Source: Streptomyces sp. NBC_00250
GTDB taxonomy: Bacteria > Actinomycetota > Actinomycetes > Streptomycetales > Streptomycetaceae
NCBI RefSeq assembly: GCF_036192275.1
Contig: NZ_CP108088.1
Span: 3,659,501-3,723,500, forward strand
Length of the DNA stretch: 64,000 nt
Reading direction: 5' to 3'
Position numbers and translations under genes: made by a program. Below are positions 57,154 to 64,000 of this stretch, one piece after another. The notes under the pieces are model-generated. The model was not told where the DNA came from, did no database searches, and worked only from the letters and a program-made list of their open reading frames with translations. Within the stretch, counting starts at the first letter, position 1; each line of letters opens with the position of its first letter.

Positions 57154-57849
57154 ATGCCGAGACTCCGTCTGCGTCACGCCCTGCGTGCCGCGCTCGCCGC
57201 CCTCGTCCCCTTCGCGCTCCTCGGCGCGGTCACGGGACCCGCGCACGCCGCCCCGGGGGCGGCCTGGCCCGAGCCCGTCCCGGTGGTCTCGCACGTCGAG
57301 ACCACCGACCCGGTCGTCTTCATCACCATCGACGACGGCTGGTTCCACGACCCGGCCGCGGCGAAGCTGCTGCTCGACCGCCGGGTGCCCGCCTCCCTCT
57401 TCCTGCTGCCCGGCGCCTACTCGTACGACTCCGGCTACTTCCACACCCTGCTGAACCAGGGCCGTTCCCGCGTGGAGAACCACACCGTCAACCACCCGGA
57501 CCTGACCACCCTCGACGCCGCGGGCCGGAGGGCGGAGGTCTGCGGGGCGCGCGACCAGCACCTCGCGCAGTTCGGCGACGGGCCGCGGCTGCTGCGCCCG
57601 CCGTACGGCGCGTTCGACGAGAACACCCGGACCGCGGCCCGCGCCTGCGGCGCGAAGGCCCTGGTGACATGGACGTACGACCTCACCACCTGGGGCCAGT
57701 GGACCCCGCCGACGCCGACGCTCAAGGCCGGCGACATCATCCTGCTGCACTTCAACGAGACCCTGGAGCAGGACCTGAAGCGGGCCCTCGACGCGGCCGA
57801 GGCCGCCGGTCTGAACCCCGCGCCGCTCAGGGAGTACGTCCCCGAGTAG
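57154..57849 (+). CDS. Secreted polysaccharide deacetylase (NodB homology domain)
   Basis: A 231-aa exported carbohydrate esterase family 4 protein. The signal peptide (about 1-33) ends AHAAP. The metal motif is TIDDGW, with HTVNHPDL supplying the two His. RPPYGAFDENT and LLHF complete the catalytic set. Likely removes acetyl groups from peptidoglycan or chitin-like polymers. ATG 57154. Confidence 0.9.
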   Translation: MPRLRLRHALRAALAALVPFALLGAVTGPAHAAPGAAWPEPVPVVSHVETTDPVVFITIDDGWFHDPAAAKLLLDRRVPASLFLLPGAYSYDSGYFHTLLNQGRSRVENHTVNHPDLTTLDAAGRRAEVCGARDQHLAQFGDGPRLLRPPYGAFDENTRTAARACGAKALVTWTYDLTTWGQWTPPTPTLKAGDIILLHFNETLEQDLKRALDAAEAAGLNPAPLREYVPE

Positions 57850-57853
57850 ACCC

Positions 57854-59038
57854 CTAAAGGATCACGTGCGGGAGGAAGCGGGCGTACTCGTCGGTGACGA
57901 GGCCCGACGACTCCCGGATCCCGAGCCCCGCCGCCTCGTCCTCGACGACCCACGCGCCGAGCACCACCCGGTTGCCGTCGAAGTCCGGCAGCGGGGCCAG
58001 CTCCTGGTAGCAGCAGGGCTCCCCGTCCCGTACGAACGGCTCCGTGCCGGCCTCGTGCAGGGTGACGCCCGCGCCCTCGCGGCCGAGCAGCGGCTTGGCG
58101 ACCCAGCCGTTGGTCGTGGCGAGTTCGCGCGGCCCGTCGAGGTAGGCGGGCAGCAGATTGGGGTGGCCCGGGTACAGCTCCCACAGGATCGCCAGGAGCG
58201 CCTTGTTGGAGAGCAGCATCTTCCAGGCGGGCTCGATCCAGCAGGTCGTCCCGGTGCCGCCGCCGTTGTCGAGGGTGTCCAGGACGTGCCGGCCGAAGCG
58301 GTCGGTGGTCAGCCACTCCCACGGGTAGAGCTTGAAGCAGCTGCGGATGAACCGGAGCCGGTCGTCGACGAAGCGGCGCGAGAGCCGGTCCCAGCCGATC
58401 CGTTCGACGGAGAGCGCCTCGGTGTCGAGCCCGGCCTGCTGGGCGGTCTCGCGCAGATACGCGACCGTCATCAGGTCCTCGCCGAGTTCGTCGCCGTCCG
58501 AGTGCGCGAAGTGGAGCGGGCCGGGGGGCAACAGGTGGGCCTGCTTCTTCCACGCGTCGACGAGCCGTTCGTGGAGGGAGTTCCACTGGTCGGCGCCGGG
58601 GAACCGCTCTTCCATCCAGAACCACTGCGGGCTCGCGGCCTCCACGAGCGAGGTCGGGGTGTCGGCGTTGTACTCCAGCATCTTGGCCGGGCCGGTGCCG
58701 TCGTAGCGCAGGTCGAACCGCCCGTAGAGGGACGGAAGTTCCGCGCGCCGACGCCAGGACTCGGCGACCAGGGACACGAGCTTCGGATCGGTGAACCCGA
58801 GCTCGGCGAACCGGTCCCGCTCGACGATGTGGGCGGCCGCCGCCAGGCACATCGCGTGCAGCTCCTCGACGACCTCCTCCAGGGCCTCGACCTCGGGCAG
58901 GGTGAAGGAGTAGTAGGCGCTCTCGTCCCAGTACGGGCGCAGCGAACCGTCCGGGTAGCGGGTCAGCGGGTAGACGAGCCCCTGCTCCTCCACCGTCTCC
59001 TGCCAGCCGGGCCGGGGCTCGATCGTGTGCCGTCGCAT
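57854..59038 (-). CDS. Glutathionylspermidine synthase family (ATP-grasp) protein, YgiC-like
   Basis: A 394-aa protein of the glutathionylspermidine-synthetase-like ATP-grasp family: YGRFDLRYDGTGPAKMLEYNADTPTSLVEAA, SNKALLAILWELYPGHPNLLPAYLDGP, AKPLLGREGAGVTL and QELAPLPDFDGNRVVLGAWVV. It would ligate an amine to a peptide; the substrate in this lineage is unknown. The start is ATG 59038 with AGAGAGG eight bases upstream. It follows a small lipoprotein gene, as YgiC follows YgiB in E. coli. Confidence 0.87.
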   Translation of the reverse strand: MRRHTIEPRPGWQETVEEQGLVYPLTRYPDGSLRPYWDESAYYSFTLPEVEALEEVVEELHAMCLAAAAHIVERDRFAELGFTDPKLVSLVAESWRRRAELPSLYGRFDLRYDGTGPAKMLEYNADTPTSLVEAASPQWFWMEERFPGADQWNSLHERLVDAWKKQAHLLPPGPLHFAHSDGDELGEDLMTVAYLRETAQQAGLDTEALSVERIGWDRLSRRFVDDRLRFIRSCFKLYPWEWLTTDRFGRHVLDTLDNGGGTGTTCWIEPAWKMLLSNKALLAILWELYPGHPNLLPAYLDGPRELATTNGWVAKPLLGREGAGVTLHEAGTEPFVRDGEPCCYQELAPLPDFDGNRVVLGAWVVEDEAAGLGIRESSGLVTDEYARFLPHVIL

Positions 59039-59052
59039 GTGCCGGGCCTCTC

Positions 59053-59352
59053 TCAGCCGCCGCCGGAACCGGAGCAGCCGAAGCCGCCGGTGTCGACGGC
59101 CTTCTTGTCGAAGCTGCCGCCGCTCACCTGCTTGTCGCGTATGGAACCGCCGTAGTAGTACGAGCCACGGGTCGTGCCGCCGTTGTCGTCGTCGCTGCCG
59201 CCGCCGTTGCTCTCGCACTCGTAGCGGGGCAGCTCCTCCCGGGTCAGCGGGTCCACACACCGCTTGTCCGGCTCGGAGCCGCACGCGGTGATCGTCGCCG
59301 CGAGCACGCCCATCCCGCCGAGCACCACCGTGCTCGACCTCAGCCTCCGCAT
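59053..59352 (-). CDS. Small lipoprotein, YgiB-like
   Basis: A 99-aa lipoprotein: signal peptide with lipobox (ATITACG, Cys at about 24), then DKRCVDPLTREELPRYECES and a Gly/Asp/Ser/Tyr-rich tail ending in GFGCSGSGGG. I set the start at ATG 59352 with GGGAGGG upstream; the 14 extra codons of the longer frame are unlikely. Sits 14 bases before the ATP-grasp gene. The pairing recalls YgiB-YgiC. Confidence 0.78.
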   Translation of the reverse strand: MRRLRSSTVVLGGMGVLAATITACGSEPDKRCVDPLTREELPRYECESNGGGSDDDNGGTTRGSYYYGGSIRDKQVSGGSFDKKAVDTGGFGCSGSGGG

Positions 59353-59486
59353 GTCCGTCGCCCTCCCGATCGCGGTCGCGACCCCTGCGGTCACACCGGC
59401 CGCCGTTCACGCTTGTCGCGTTCACGTCTGTCGCGACCGCACAGTGTAGGCCGGTGATTTCCAGCCGCAACGCCTAGAGTCATTTC

Positions 59487-60368
59487 GTGCTACTCGGGAT
59501 GATTTGTGCGCTCGCTTCGTCCGTCTGCTTCGGCGCGGCCTCGGTTCTCCAGGCGATGGGCGCCCGCGCCGCGACACCGGGGACCGGTGGTGGCGTCGAC
59601 GTCGCCCTGATGGGGCGGGCGCTGCGACAGTGGCGATATCTCGCCGGACTCGCTCTGGACGGAACCGGGTTCGTCCTCCAGATCGTCGCCCTGCGGACCC
59701 TGCCCATCTACGTGGTGGGCGCCGCCCTCGCCGCGAGTCTCGCGGTCACGGCGGTCATCGCCTCCCGCTTGCTGCGGGTGCGGCTGAGCCGGGTCGAGTG
59801 GACGGCGGTGGCCGTGGTCTGCGCGGGGCTCGCGCTGCTCGCCCTCGCCGCCGGGAAGGAGGGCCACCGGGAGGGCTCGGACGCCCTGCGCTGGGCGCTG
59901 CTCGCGGCCGCCGTCGGGGTGCTGCTGCTCGGCGTGGTGGGCGGCAGGCTGCCGCAGCGGCCCCGCGCCCTCGTCCTCGGCCTCGGGGCGGGCTTCGGCT
60001 TCGGGGTGGTGGAGGTGGCGGTCCGGCTGATCGACGGCATCGATTTCGCCGACCCGGTCTGGTACGCGCTCCTGGTGGGCGGCGGAGCGGCGTTCCTGCT
60101 GCTGACCTCCGCTCTTCAGCGCGGCTCGGTGACCACGGCGACGGCGGGCGCGGTCCTCGGCGAGACGATCGGGCCCGCGATCATCGGGGTGGTCTGGCTC
60201 GGTGACCGTACGAGGGAGGGGCTCGGCTGGCTCGCGGTCACCGGCTTCGCGATCGCGGTGGCGGGCTCCCTGACCCTGGCCCGCTTCGGCGAACCACCGG
60301 AGGTGGACGAGACCGGGCGCGTCGTGGCCGCGGGGGCGGGGACCGGCGCGGGTCCGGCGAAGGGTTAG
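59487..60368 (+). CDS. DMT-superfamily (EamA-like) transporter
   Basis: A 293-aa membrane protein with nine to ten hydrophobic segments (LLGMICALASSVCFGAASVLQAMGAR, YVVGAALAASLAVTAVIASRLL, GAVLGETIGPAIIGVVWLGDRT). Probable small-molecule exporter. GTG 59487 is preceded by TAGAGT at 59475-59480, six bases upstream, so it is leaderless. Divergent from the lipoprotein gene. Confidence 0.84.
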   Translation: MLLGMICALASSVCFGAASVLQAMGARAATPGTGGGVDVALMGRALRQWRYLAGLALDGTGFVLQIVALRTLPIYVVGAALAASLAVTAVIASRLLRVRLSRVEWTAVAVVCAGLALLALAAGKEGHREGSDALRWALLAAAVGVLLLGVVGGRLPQRPRALVLGLGAGFGFGVVEVAVRLIDGIDFADPVWYALLVGGGAAFLLLTSALQRGSVTTATAGAVLGETIGPAIIGVVWLGDRTREGLGWLAVTGFAIAVAGSLTLARFGEPPEVDETGRVVAAGAGTGAGPAKG

Positions 60369-60422
60369 GTCCTGTCCGGCGAAGGGTTGGGTCGTGTCCG
60401 GAAAGTCCCTCCTGGACGCCTC

Positions 60423-61958
60423 TCAGGGGAGCACCCGGCACAGCGCCTGGAGGGCGCCCTGCCAGGCGCTGTCCGGTGGTGTCGCGTAGCCGACGACCAG
60501 TCCGTCCAGGGTCGCCGGCACCGCCGGGCGGCGGAACTGGTTGACGCCCTGGACGGCGAGGCCGTTCCAGGCCGCCGCCCGCAGGACGTCCTGTTCGGTG
60601 CCGGGCGGCAGGGCGAGGACGGCGTGGAGGCCGGCCGCGATGCCGCTGACCCGGGTGTCGGGCGAGTGCGCGGCCACCGCCGCCACCAGCTGGTCGCGGC
60701 GGCGCCGGTAGCGCAGCCGCATCGCCCGTACATGCCGGTCGTACGCCCCCGAGCCCAGGAACTCCGCGAACGCCAGCTGGTCCGGCCCGCCGCACACCCA
60801 GTCCACGGCCCCCTTCGCCGCCACCACCTCGCCGACCAGGCTCTCCGGCAGCACCATCCACGCGAGCCGGAGCCCGGGGGCGAGCGACTTGCTCGCGGTG
60901 CCGAAGTAGACGACCCGCTCGGGATCGAGGCCCTGGAGCGCGCCCACCGGCTGCCGGTCGTACCGGAACTCCCCGTCGTAGTCGTCCTCCAGGACGAAAC
61001 CGCCCGAGGCGCGCGCCCAGTCGACGACCGCCGCGCGCCGGTCCGGGGGCAGGGCGCCGCCGAGCGGGAACTGGTGGGCGGCCGTCATGAGGACGGCCCC
61101 GACCGAACCGAGACCGCCGGGCGCACGGGGCTCCTGGGACTCCCGGGACTCACTGGACTGACGGAGCTCGCGGGGCTCCTCGGACTTCCCTTGTGCCGAC
61201 AACTCCTCGACCCGGGTGCCGCGTTCGTCGAAGGGCAGGATCGGGGTGCCGAGACCGGCGCCGGTGAGGAGGCCGGCGTGGAGGCCGAGCCCGTACGACT
61301 CGATCGCCACGTCCCGTACGCCCCGGCTCCGCAGCACCTGCCCCAGCAGCATCAGGCCGTGCACGAAGCCCGCGCAGACGACGATCCGCTCCGGCCGGGC
61401 GTGCACGCCCCGCGCGCGGGCGAGGTACTCGGCGAGGACGGTGCGCAGTTCGATCCGGCCGCGCGGATCGCCGTACCCGAAGGCCTCGTTCGGGGCGGCG
61501 GTGAGCGCCCTCCGGTACGCCTTGAGCCACTCGGTGCGCGGGAAGGACGCCAGGTCGGGTGTGCCGGCCTTGAGGTTGTGCGCGGGCGCGGAGGGCCGGG
61601 GCAGGGCAAGCGCGGGAGAGCCCACGAGCCGTCCCGCCGGGCGCGCGCCGTCACGGCGGGGGTCGGCGCGGCGCGGCTCGTCGCGGCGCGGCTCGGCGCG
61701 CCGGGCGACCCGGGTGCCGGAGCCCTGCCTGGCCGTCAGCCAGCCCTCGGCGACGAGTTCGGCGTAGGCGTCGGCGACGGTGTTACGGGCCATGCCGAGG
61801 TCGGCGGCGAGCGACCGGGAGGACGGCAGCCGGGTCCCCGCCTCCAGGCGCCCGCTGCGCACCGCCTCCCGCAGGGCGTCCATGAGACCGGCCCGCAGGC
61901 GCGGACCCCGGAGTTCCAGATGGAGGTCGGCCCCGAAAGTGGCCCACTCGTTTGCCAT
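60423..61958 (-). CDS. MocR/PdxR-type GntR regulator with aminotransferase domain
   Basis: A 511-aa protein. Residues about 15-85 are a GntR winged helix (GLMDALREAVRSGRLEAGTRLPSSRSLAADLGMARNTVADAYAELVAEGWL). A long Arg/Pro linker follows. Residues about 140-510 are a class I aminotransferase-like domain binding PLP (GYGDPRGRIELRTVLAEYL, DDYDGEFRYD, YFGTASKSLAPGLRLAWMVLP; Lys in ASKSL). Divergent from the AhpD-like gene, which it may control. ATG 61958 is favoured; ATG 62012 lies beyond the TATGGT -10. Confidence 0.88.
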   Translation of the reverse strand: MANEWATFGADLHLELRGPRLRAGLMDALREAVRSGRLEAGTRLPSSRSLAADLGMARNTVADAYAELVAEGWLTARQGSGTRVARRAEPRRDEPRRADPRRDGARPAGRLVGSPALALPRPSAPAHNLKAGTPDLASFPRTEWLKAYRRALTAAPNEAFGYGDPRGRIELRTVLAEYLARARGVHARPERIVVCAGFVHGLMLLGQVLRSRGVRDVAIESYGLGLHAGLLTGAGLGTPILPFDERGTRVEELSAQGKSEEPRELRQSSESRESQEPRAPGGLGSVGAVLMTAAHQFPLGGALPPDRRAAVVDWARASGGFVLEDDYDGEFRYDRQPVGALQGLDPERVVYFGTASKSLAPGLRLAWMVLPESLVGEVVAAKGAVDWVCGGPDQLAFAEFLGSGAYDRHVRAMRLRYRRRRDQLVAAVAAHSPDTRVSGIAAGLHAVLALPPGTEQDVLRAAAWNGLAVQGVNQFRRPAVPATLDGLVVGYATPPDSAWQGALQALCRVLP

Positions 61959-61972
61959 GACAATGGACCATA
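61955..61972. promoter_or_regulatory. Promoter and dyad at the mocR start
   Basis: On the minus strand TATGGT (61972-61967) lies eight bases before ATG 61958. CCAT/ATGG dyads (ATGGTCCAT and CCATTGTCATGG) overlap this -10 and the start codon and could be the MocR binding site. Confidence 0.4.
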
Positions 61973-62004
61973 CTCCTGAGCCACCCCGCTCGTACGGTGA
62001 AGGC

Positions 62005-62535
62005 ATGATCACTCACACGGACATCGTCGACACCACCGGGACCGCTACGGCCGCGAAGACCGAGTACGCCCACGAGCACGCCCCCCGCCTCCCCCTCGCC
62101 GAGCGCGTCCCCGAGTTCTACCGGGCGATGCTGCGCCTGGAGGCGGCGGCCGCGAAGGACATCGACCCGACCCTGTACCACCTGATCAAGATCCGGGCCT
62201 CGCAGGTCAACCACTGCGCCTTCTGCATCGACATGCACACCAAGGACGCACTGGCCGAGGGCGAGACCGTCGAGCGGATCGTGCAGCTCTCCGCCTGGGA
62301 GGAGTCCCGGCACTTCTACACCGAGCGGGAACTGGCCGCCCTCGCGCTGACCGAGTCCGTCACCGTCCTCACCGACGGCTTCGTCCCCGACAAGGTGTAC
62401 GCCCGCGCCGCCGCGCACTTCGACGAGACCGAGCTCGCCCGGGTCATCAGCGCGATCGTCGTCATCAACGCCTGGAACCGGATCGCCGTCACCACCCGGA
62501 TGACGCCCGGCCACTACACCCCGCGCGGCGCGTGA
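62005..62535 (+). CDS. AhpD-like/carboxymuconolactone decarboxylase family protein
   Basis: A 176-aa protein with the redox motif NHCAFCIDMH (C-x2-C-x3-H), typical of AhpD-like peroxidase partners. RLPLAERVPEFYRAMLRLEAAA opens the domain. ATG 62005 is preceded by TACGGT at 61993-61998, six bases upstream. Its stop overlaps the next GTG (GTGA). Confidence 0.87.
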   Translation: MITHTDIVDTTGTATAAKTEYAHEHAPRLPLAERVPEFYRAMLRLEAAAAKDIDPTLYHLIKIRASQVNHCAFCIDMHTKDALAEGETVERIVQLSAWEESRHFYTERELAALALTESVTVLTDGFVPDKVYARAAAHFDETELARVISAIVVINAWNRIAVTTRMTPGHYTPRGA

Positions 62536-63302
62536 GCGTCGGTGCGGGCGTGGGGGTGACCGGGGGCGCGACGGCCGAGGCCCTGCGCGCCCTCCACCGG
62601 GACCGGGCCGCCGGCGATCCGCTGGTGCTGCCCGGCCCGTGGGACGCGGTGAGCGCCCGCGCCTTCGAGGCGACCGGTTTCCCGGCGCTCGCGACGCCGA
62701 GCGCCGGGATCGCCGCCGCCCTCGGGTACGAGGACGGGTCGACACCGGTGGCGGAGATGTTCGCCGCCGTGGCCCGGATCGTCCGCGCCGTCTCCGTACC
62801 CGTCACGGCGGACCTGGAGGGCGGCTACGGCCTCTCGGCCGCCGAACTGGTGGAGCGCGTACGGGAGTCGGGGGCCGTCGGGGTGAACCTGGAGGACACC
62901 GGCCCGGACGGCGGGCTCAAGGACCCGGCGGCGCACGCCGAGTGGCTGGCGGAGGTACGGGCCGCTGCGGGACCCGGTCTCTTCGTCAACGCGCGCGTGG
63001 ACGTGTACATCCGCCGGGCGCCCGAACCGGTCCACGCGGCGATCGAGCGCGCCCGGCGCTACACGGAGGCGGGCGCGGACTGCGTCTACCCGATCGCGGC
63101 CCCGCCCGCCGACCTCCCCGTCCTCCGCGCCGCCCTGGGCGACCTCCCGCTCAACACCCTGGCCAGGCCGGGCGGCCCGCCCTTCGCCGACCTCGGACGC
63201 CTCGGCGCGACCCGGATCACCTTCGCCGACGGGCTGCTCCGACAGGCGACGGACGACCTGTCGGCGCGGGCGGCGAAGCTCAGGGACGGCGGGGCTCTCT
63301 GA
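62532..63302 (+). CDS. Isocitrate lyase/PEP mutase family protein
   Basis: A 256-aa TIM-barrel protein: LVLPGPWDAVSARAFEATGFPALATPSAGIAAALGYEDG, VPVTADLEGGYG (metal-binding Asp/Glu), GVNLEDTG and FVNARVDVY. It belongs to the 2-methylisocitrate lyase/PEP mutase group, acting on C-C or P-C bonds of oxo-acids. The catalytic KKCGH-type loop of true lyases is absent, so the reaction is uncertain. GTG overlaps the AhpD-like stop. Confidence 0.85.
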   Translation: MSVGAGVGVTGGATAEALRALHRDRAAGDPLVLPGPWDAVSARAFEATGFPALATPSAGIAAALGYEDGSTPVAEMFAAVARIVRAVSVPVTADLEGGYGLSAAELVERVRESGAVGVNLEDTGPDGGLKDPAAHAEWLAEVRAAAGPGLFVNARVDVYIRRAPEPVHAAIERARRYTEAGADCVYPIAAPPADLPVLRAALGDLPLNTLARPGGPPFADLGRLGATRITFADGLLRQATDDLSARAAKLRDGGAL

Positions 63303-63306
63303 GCGT

Positions 63307-63376
63307 CCCCGATTCCCGATCCCCGAGGCCCGACGTCCGAAGTCCTGCCTCGGGGATCGGGGATCGGGAATCGGGG
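63307..63376. terminator. Long imperfect hairpin between convergent genes
   Basis: The left arm (63307-63329) is complementary to the right arm (63347-63376) except that the right arm carries one extra GGGGATC unit. Further GGGGATC copies follow. Probably a bidirectional terminator that has grown by repeat slippage. Confidence 0.7.
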
Positions 63377-63419
63377 ATCGGGGATCGGGGACAAGGAGCA
63401 GGGATGGAGACCCCCTCGC

Positions 63420-64000
63420 TCAGTACGCGCCGGGCCGGAAGAACTCCAGTGCCACCCGCAGGGATTCACGCTGCTTCGGCCAATCGCCCTCCGGGCCGGC
63501 GGCCAGGATCGCGTAGTGGTTGCCGTCCGCGGCCGTGAAAGCCCGGTCGACGACCTTGCGGCGGCTGCCGTCGTCCCGCGTGTACGCGTACACCAGTTCG
63601 GCGGCGTCGACCGGGGCGCCGGGTTCGCCGGTGAGCCGTTCGAGGCTGATCTCCCGGTAGCCGGTCTTGGTGCTGCGGCCGGCCTCGGAGGTCCCACGCA
63701 GGGCCTCGTACGGCGTGAGACCGGCCTCGGTGACGACGAAGACCTGGAGCAGGCTCCGGCGGTCGGGCGCGTTGTAGAAGACGCCTTGGTCGGACTCCGT
63801 ACGGTCCCAGCCGTCGGGGACCGCGATCGTGAAGCCCTTGAGGTCCTCCACGACGCGGTAGCCGACCGGGGGCGCGCCGTCCGTCGGGGTGGCCGTGCCG
63901 GAGGGCGACGCCGAGTCCGACGGGGCATCCGACGGCGTGCCGGAAGGTGGGGCGGAAGGTGGGGCGGAAGGTGGGGCGGCCGTCGGGTCGGTGGTCCCGG
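63420..64000 (-). CDS. C-terminal part of an exported or membrane-anchored protein (5' end outside window)
   Basis: The frame is open from the window edge to the stop at 63420 (193 codons visible). A Pro/Ser/Thr/Asp-rich linker with three PPSA repeats is followed by a compact domain: VVEDLKGFTIAVPDGWDRTESDQGVFYNAPDRRSLLQVFVVTEAGLTPYEAL, then FTAADGNHYAILAAGPEGDWPKQRESLRVALEFFRPGAY. This layout is common at the outer end of Streptomyces Ser/Thr protein kinases and related membrane proteins. The N-terminal part is not in view, so the identity is open. Confidence 0.7.
   Translation of the reverse strand, partial: GTTDPTAAPPSAPPSAPPSGTPSDAPSDSASPSGTATPTDGAPPVGYRVVEDLKGFTIAVPDGWDRTESDQGVFYNAPDRRSLLQVFVVTEAGLTPYEALRGTSEAGRSTKTGYREISLERLTGEPGAPVDAAELVYAYTRDDGSRRKVVDRAFTAADGNHYAILAAGPEGDWPKQRESLRVALEFFRPGAY

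Overview
The window is chromosomal DNA of a Streptomyces. GC content is very high, codon third positions are GC-saturated, GTG starts and leaderless promoters (TAnnnT six or seven bases before the start codon) are frequent, and the gene order (Kdn/sialic-acid-like wall-polymer genes, acyl-CoA mutase, GH20 hexosaminidase, sdhCDAB, DD-carboxypeptidase, trpS, glyA) resembles the S. coelicolor SCO48xx region from memory. No rRNA, tRNA or CRISPR array was seen.

Layout. 1-8.7 kb: an M20 amidohydrolase, then a four-gene minus-strand operon (DUF6716-type transferase, CMP-nonulosonate synthetase fused to a HAD phosphatase, NeuB-like synthase, polysialyltransferase-like protein) facing a plus-strand GT2/polysialyltransferase pair. 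Together they probably make and polymerise a nonulosonic acid such as Kdn for a wall glycopolymer. 8.7-19.9 kb: MerR regulator, LeuE exporter, a B12 acyl-CoA mutase large subunit, L,D-transpeptidase lipoprotein, an ECF sigma/membrane-regulator pair, an HTH-Clp-N protein with an operator-rich leaderless promoter, DUF4328, GH20 and an OHCU-decarboxylase-like protein. 20-24.2 kb: sdhCDAB and a membrane protein. 24.2-32.9 kb: MarR/MFS divergent pair, alpha/beta hydrolase, a TetR-controlled DoxX-like/DCC operon, a peptide-binding protein and a metallophosphoesterase.

33.11-47.39 kb is a 14.3-kb integrative element, the most unusual part of the window. A serine integrase closely resembling that of phage phiBT1 has inserted it into the phiBT1 attB gene (SCO4848-like). 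The host gene is cut in two, with an 8-bp common core (GTGATCCA) at both ends. Just inside the left end the element carries a complete, diverged copy of that same host gene whose att core is recoded. Its cargo is phage-derived but minimal: a putative terminase small subunit, a 1659-aa tape measure protein with M23 and SLT domains, an XRE regulator and a DUF397 protein, a ribbon-helix-helix regulator with palindromic operators, several small zinc-ribbon proteins, and a repeat-rich AT-richer block with a large dyad. No terminase large subunit, portal or capsid gene is visible. It is either a decayed prophage or, more interestingly, a phage satellite.

47.5-64 kb returns to core genome: DD-carboxypeptidase, BrkB-type membrane protein, a deleted dprE1 followed by intact dprE2, 2'-5' RNA ligase-like protein, trpS, a second ECF sigma/membrane-regulator pair, glyA behind a clear ZTP riboswitch, rocD, a secreted deacetylase, a YgiB/YgiC-like pair, a DMT transporter, a MocR regulator divergent from an AhpD-like/PEP-mutase-like pair, and the 3' end of a secreted or membrane-anchored protein at the window edge.
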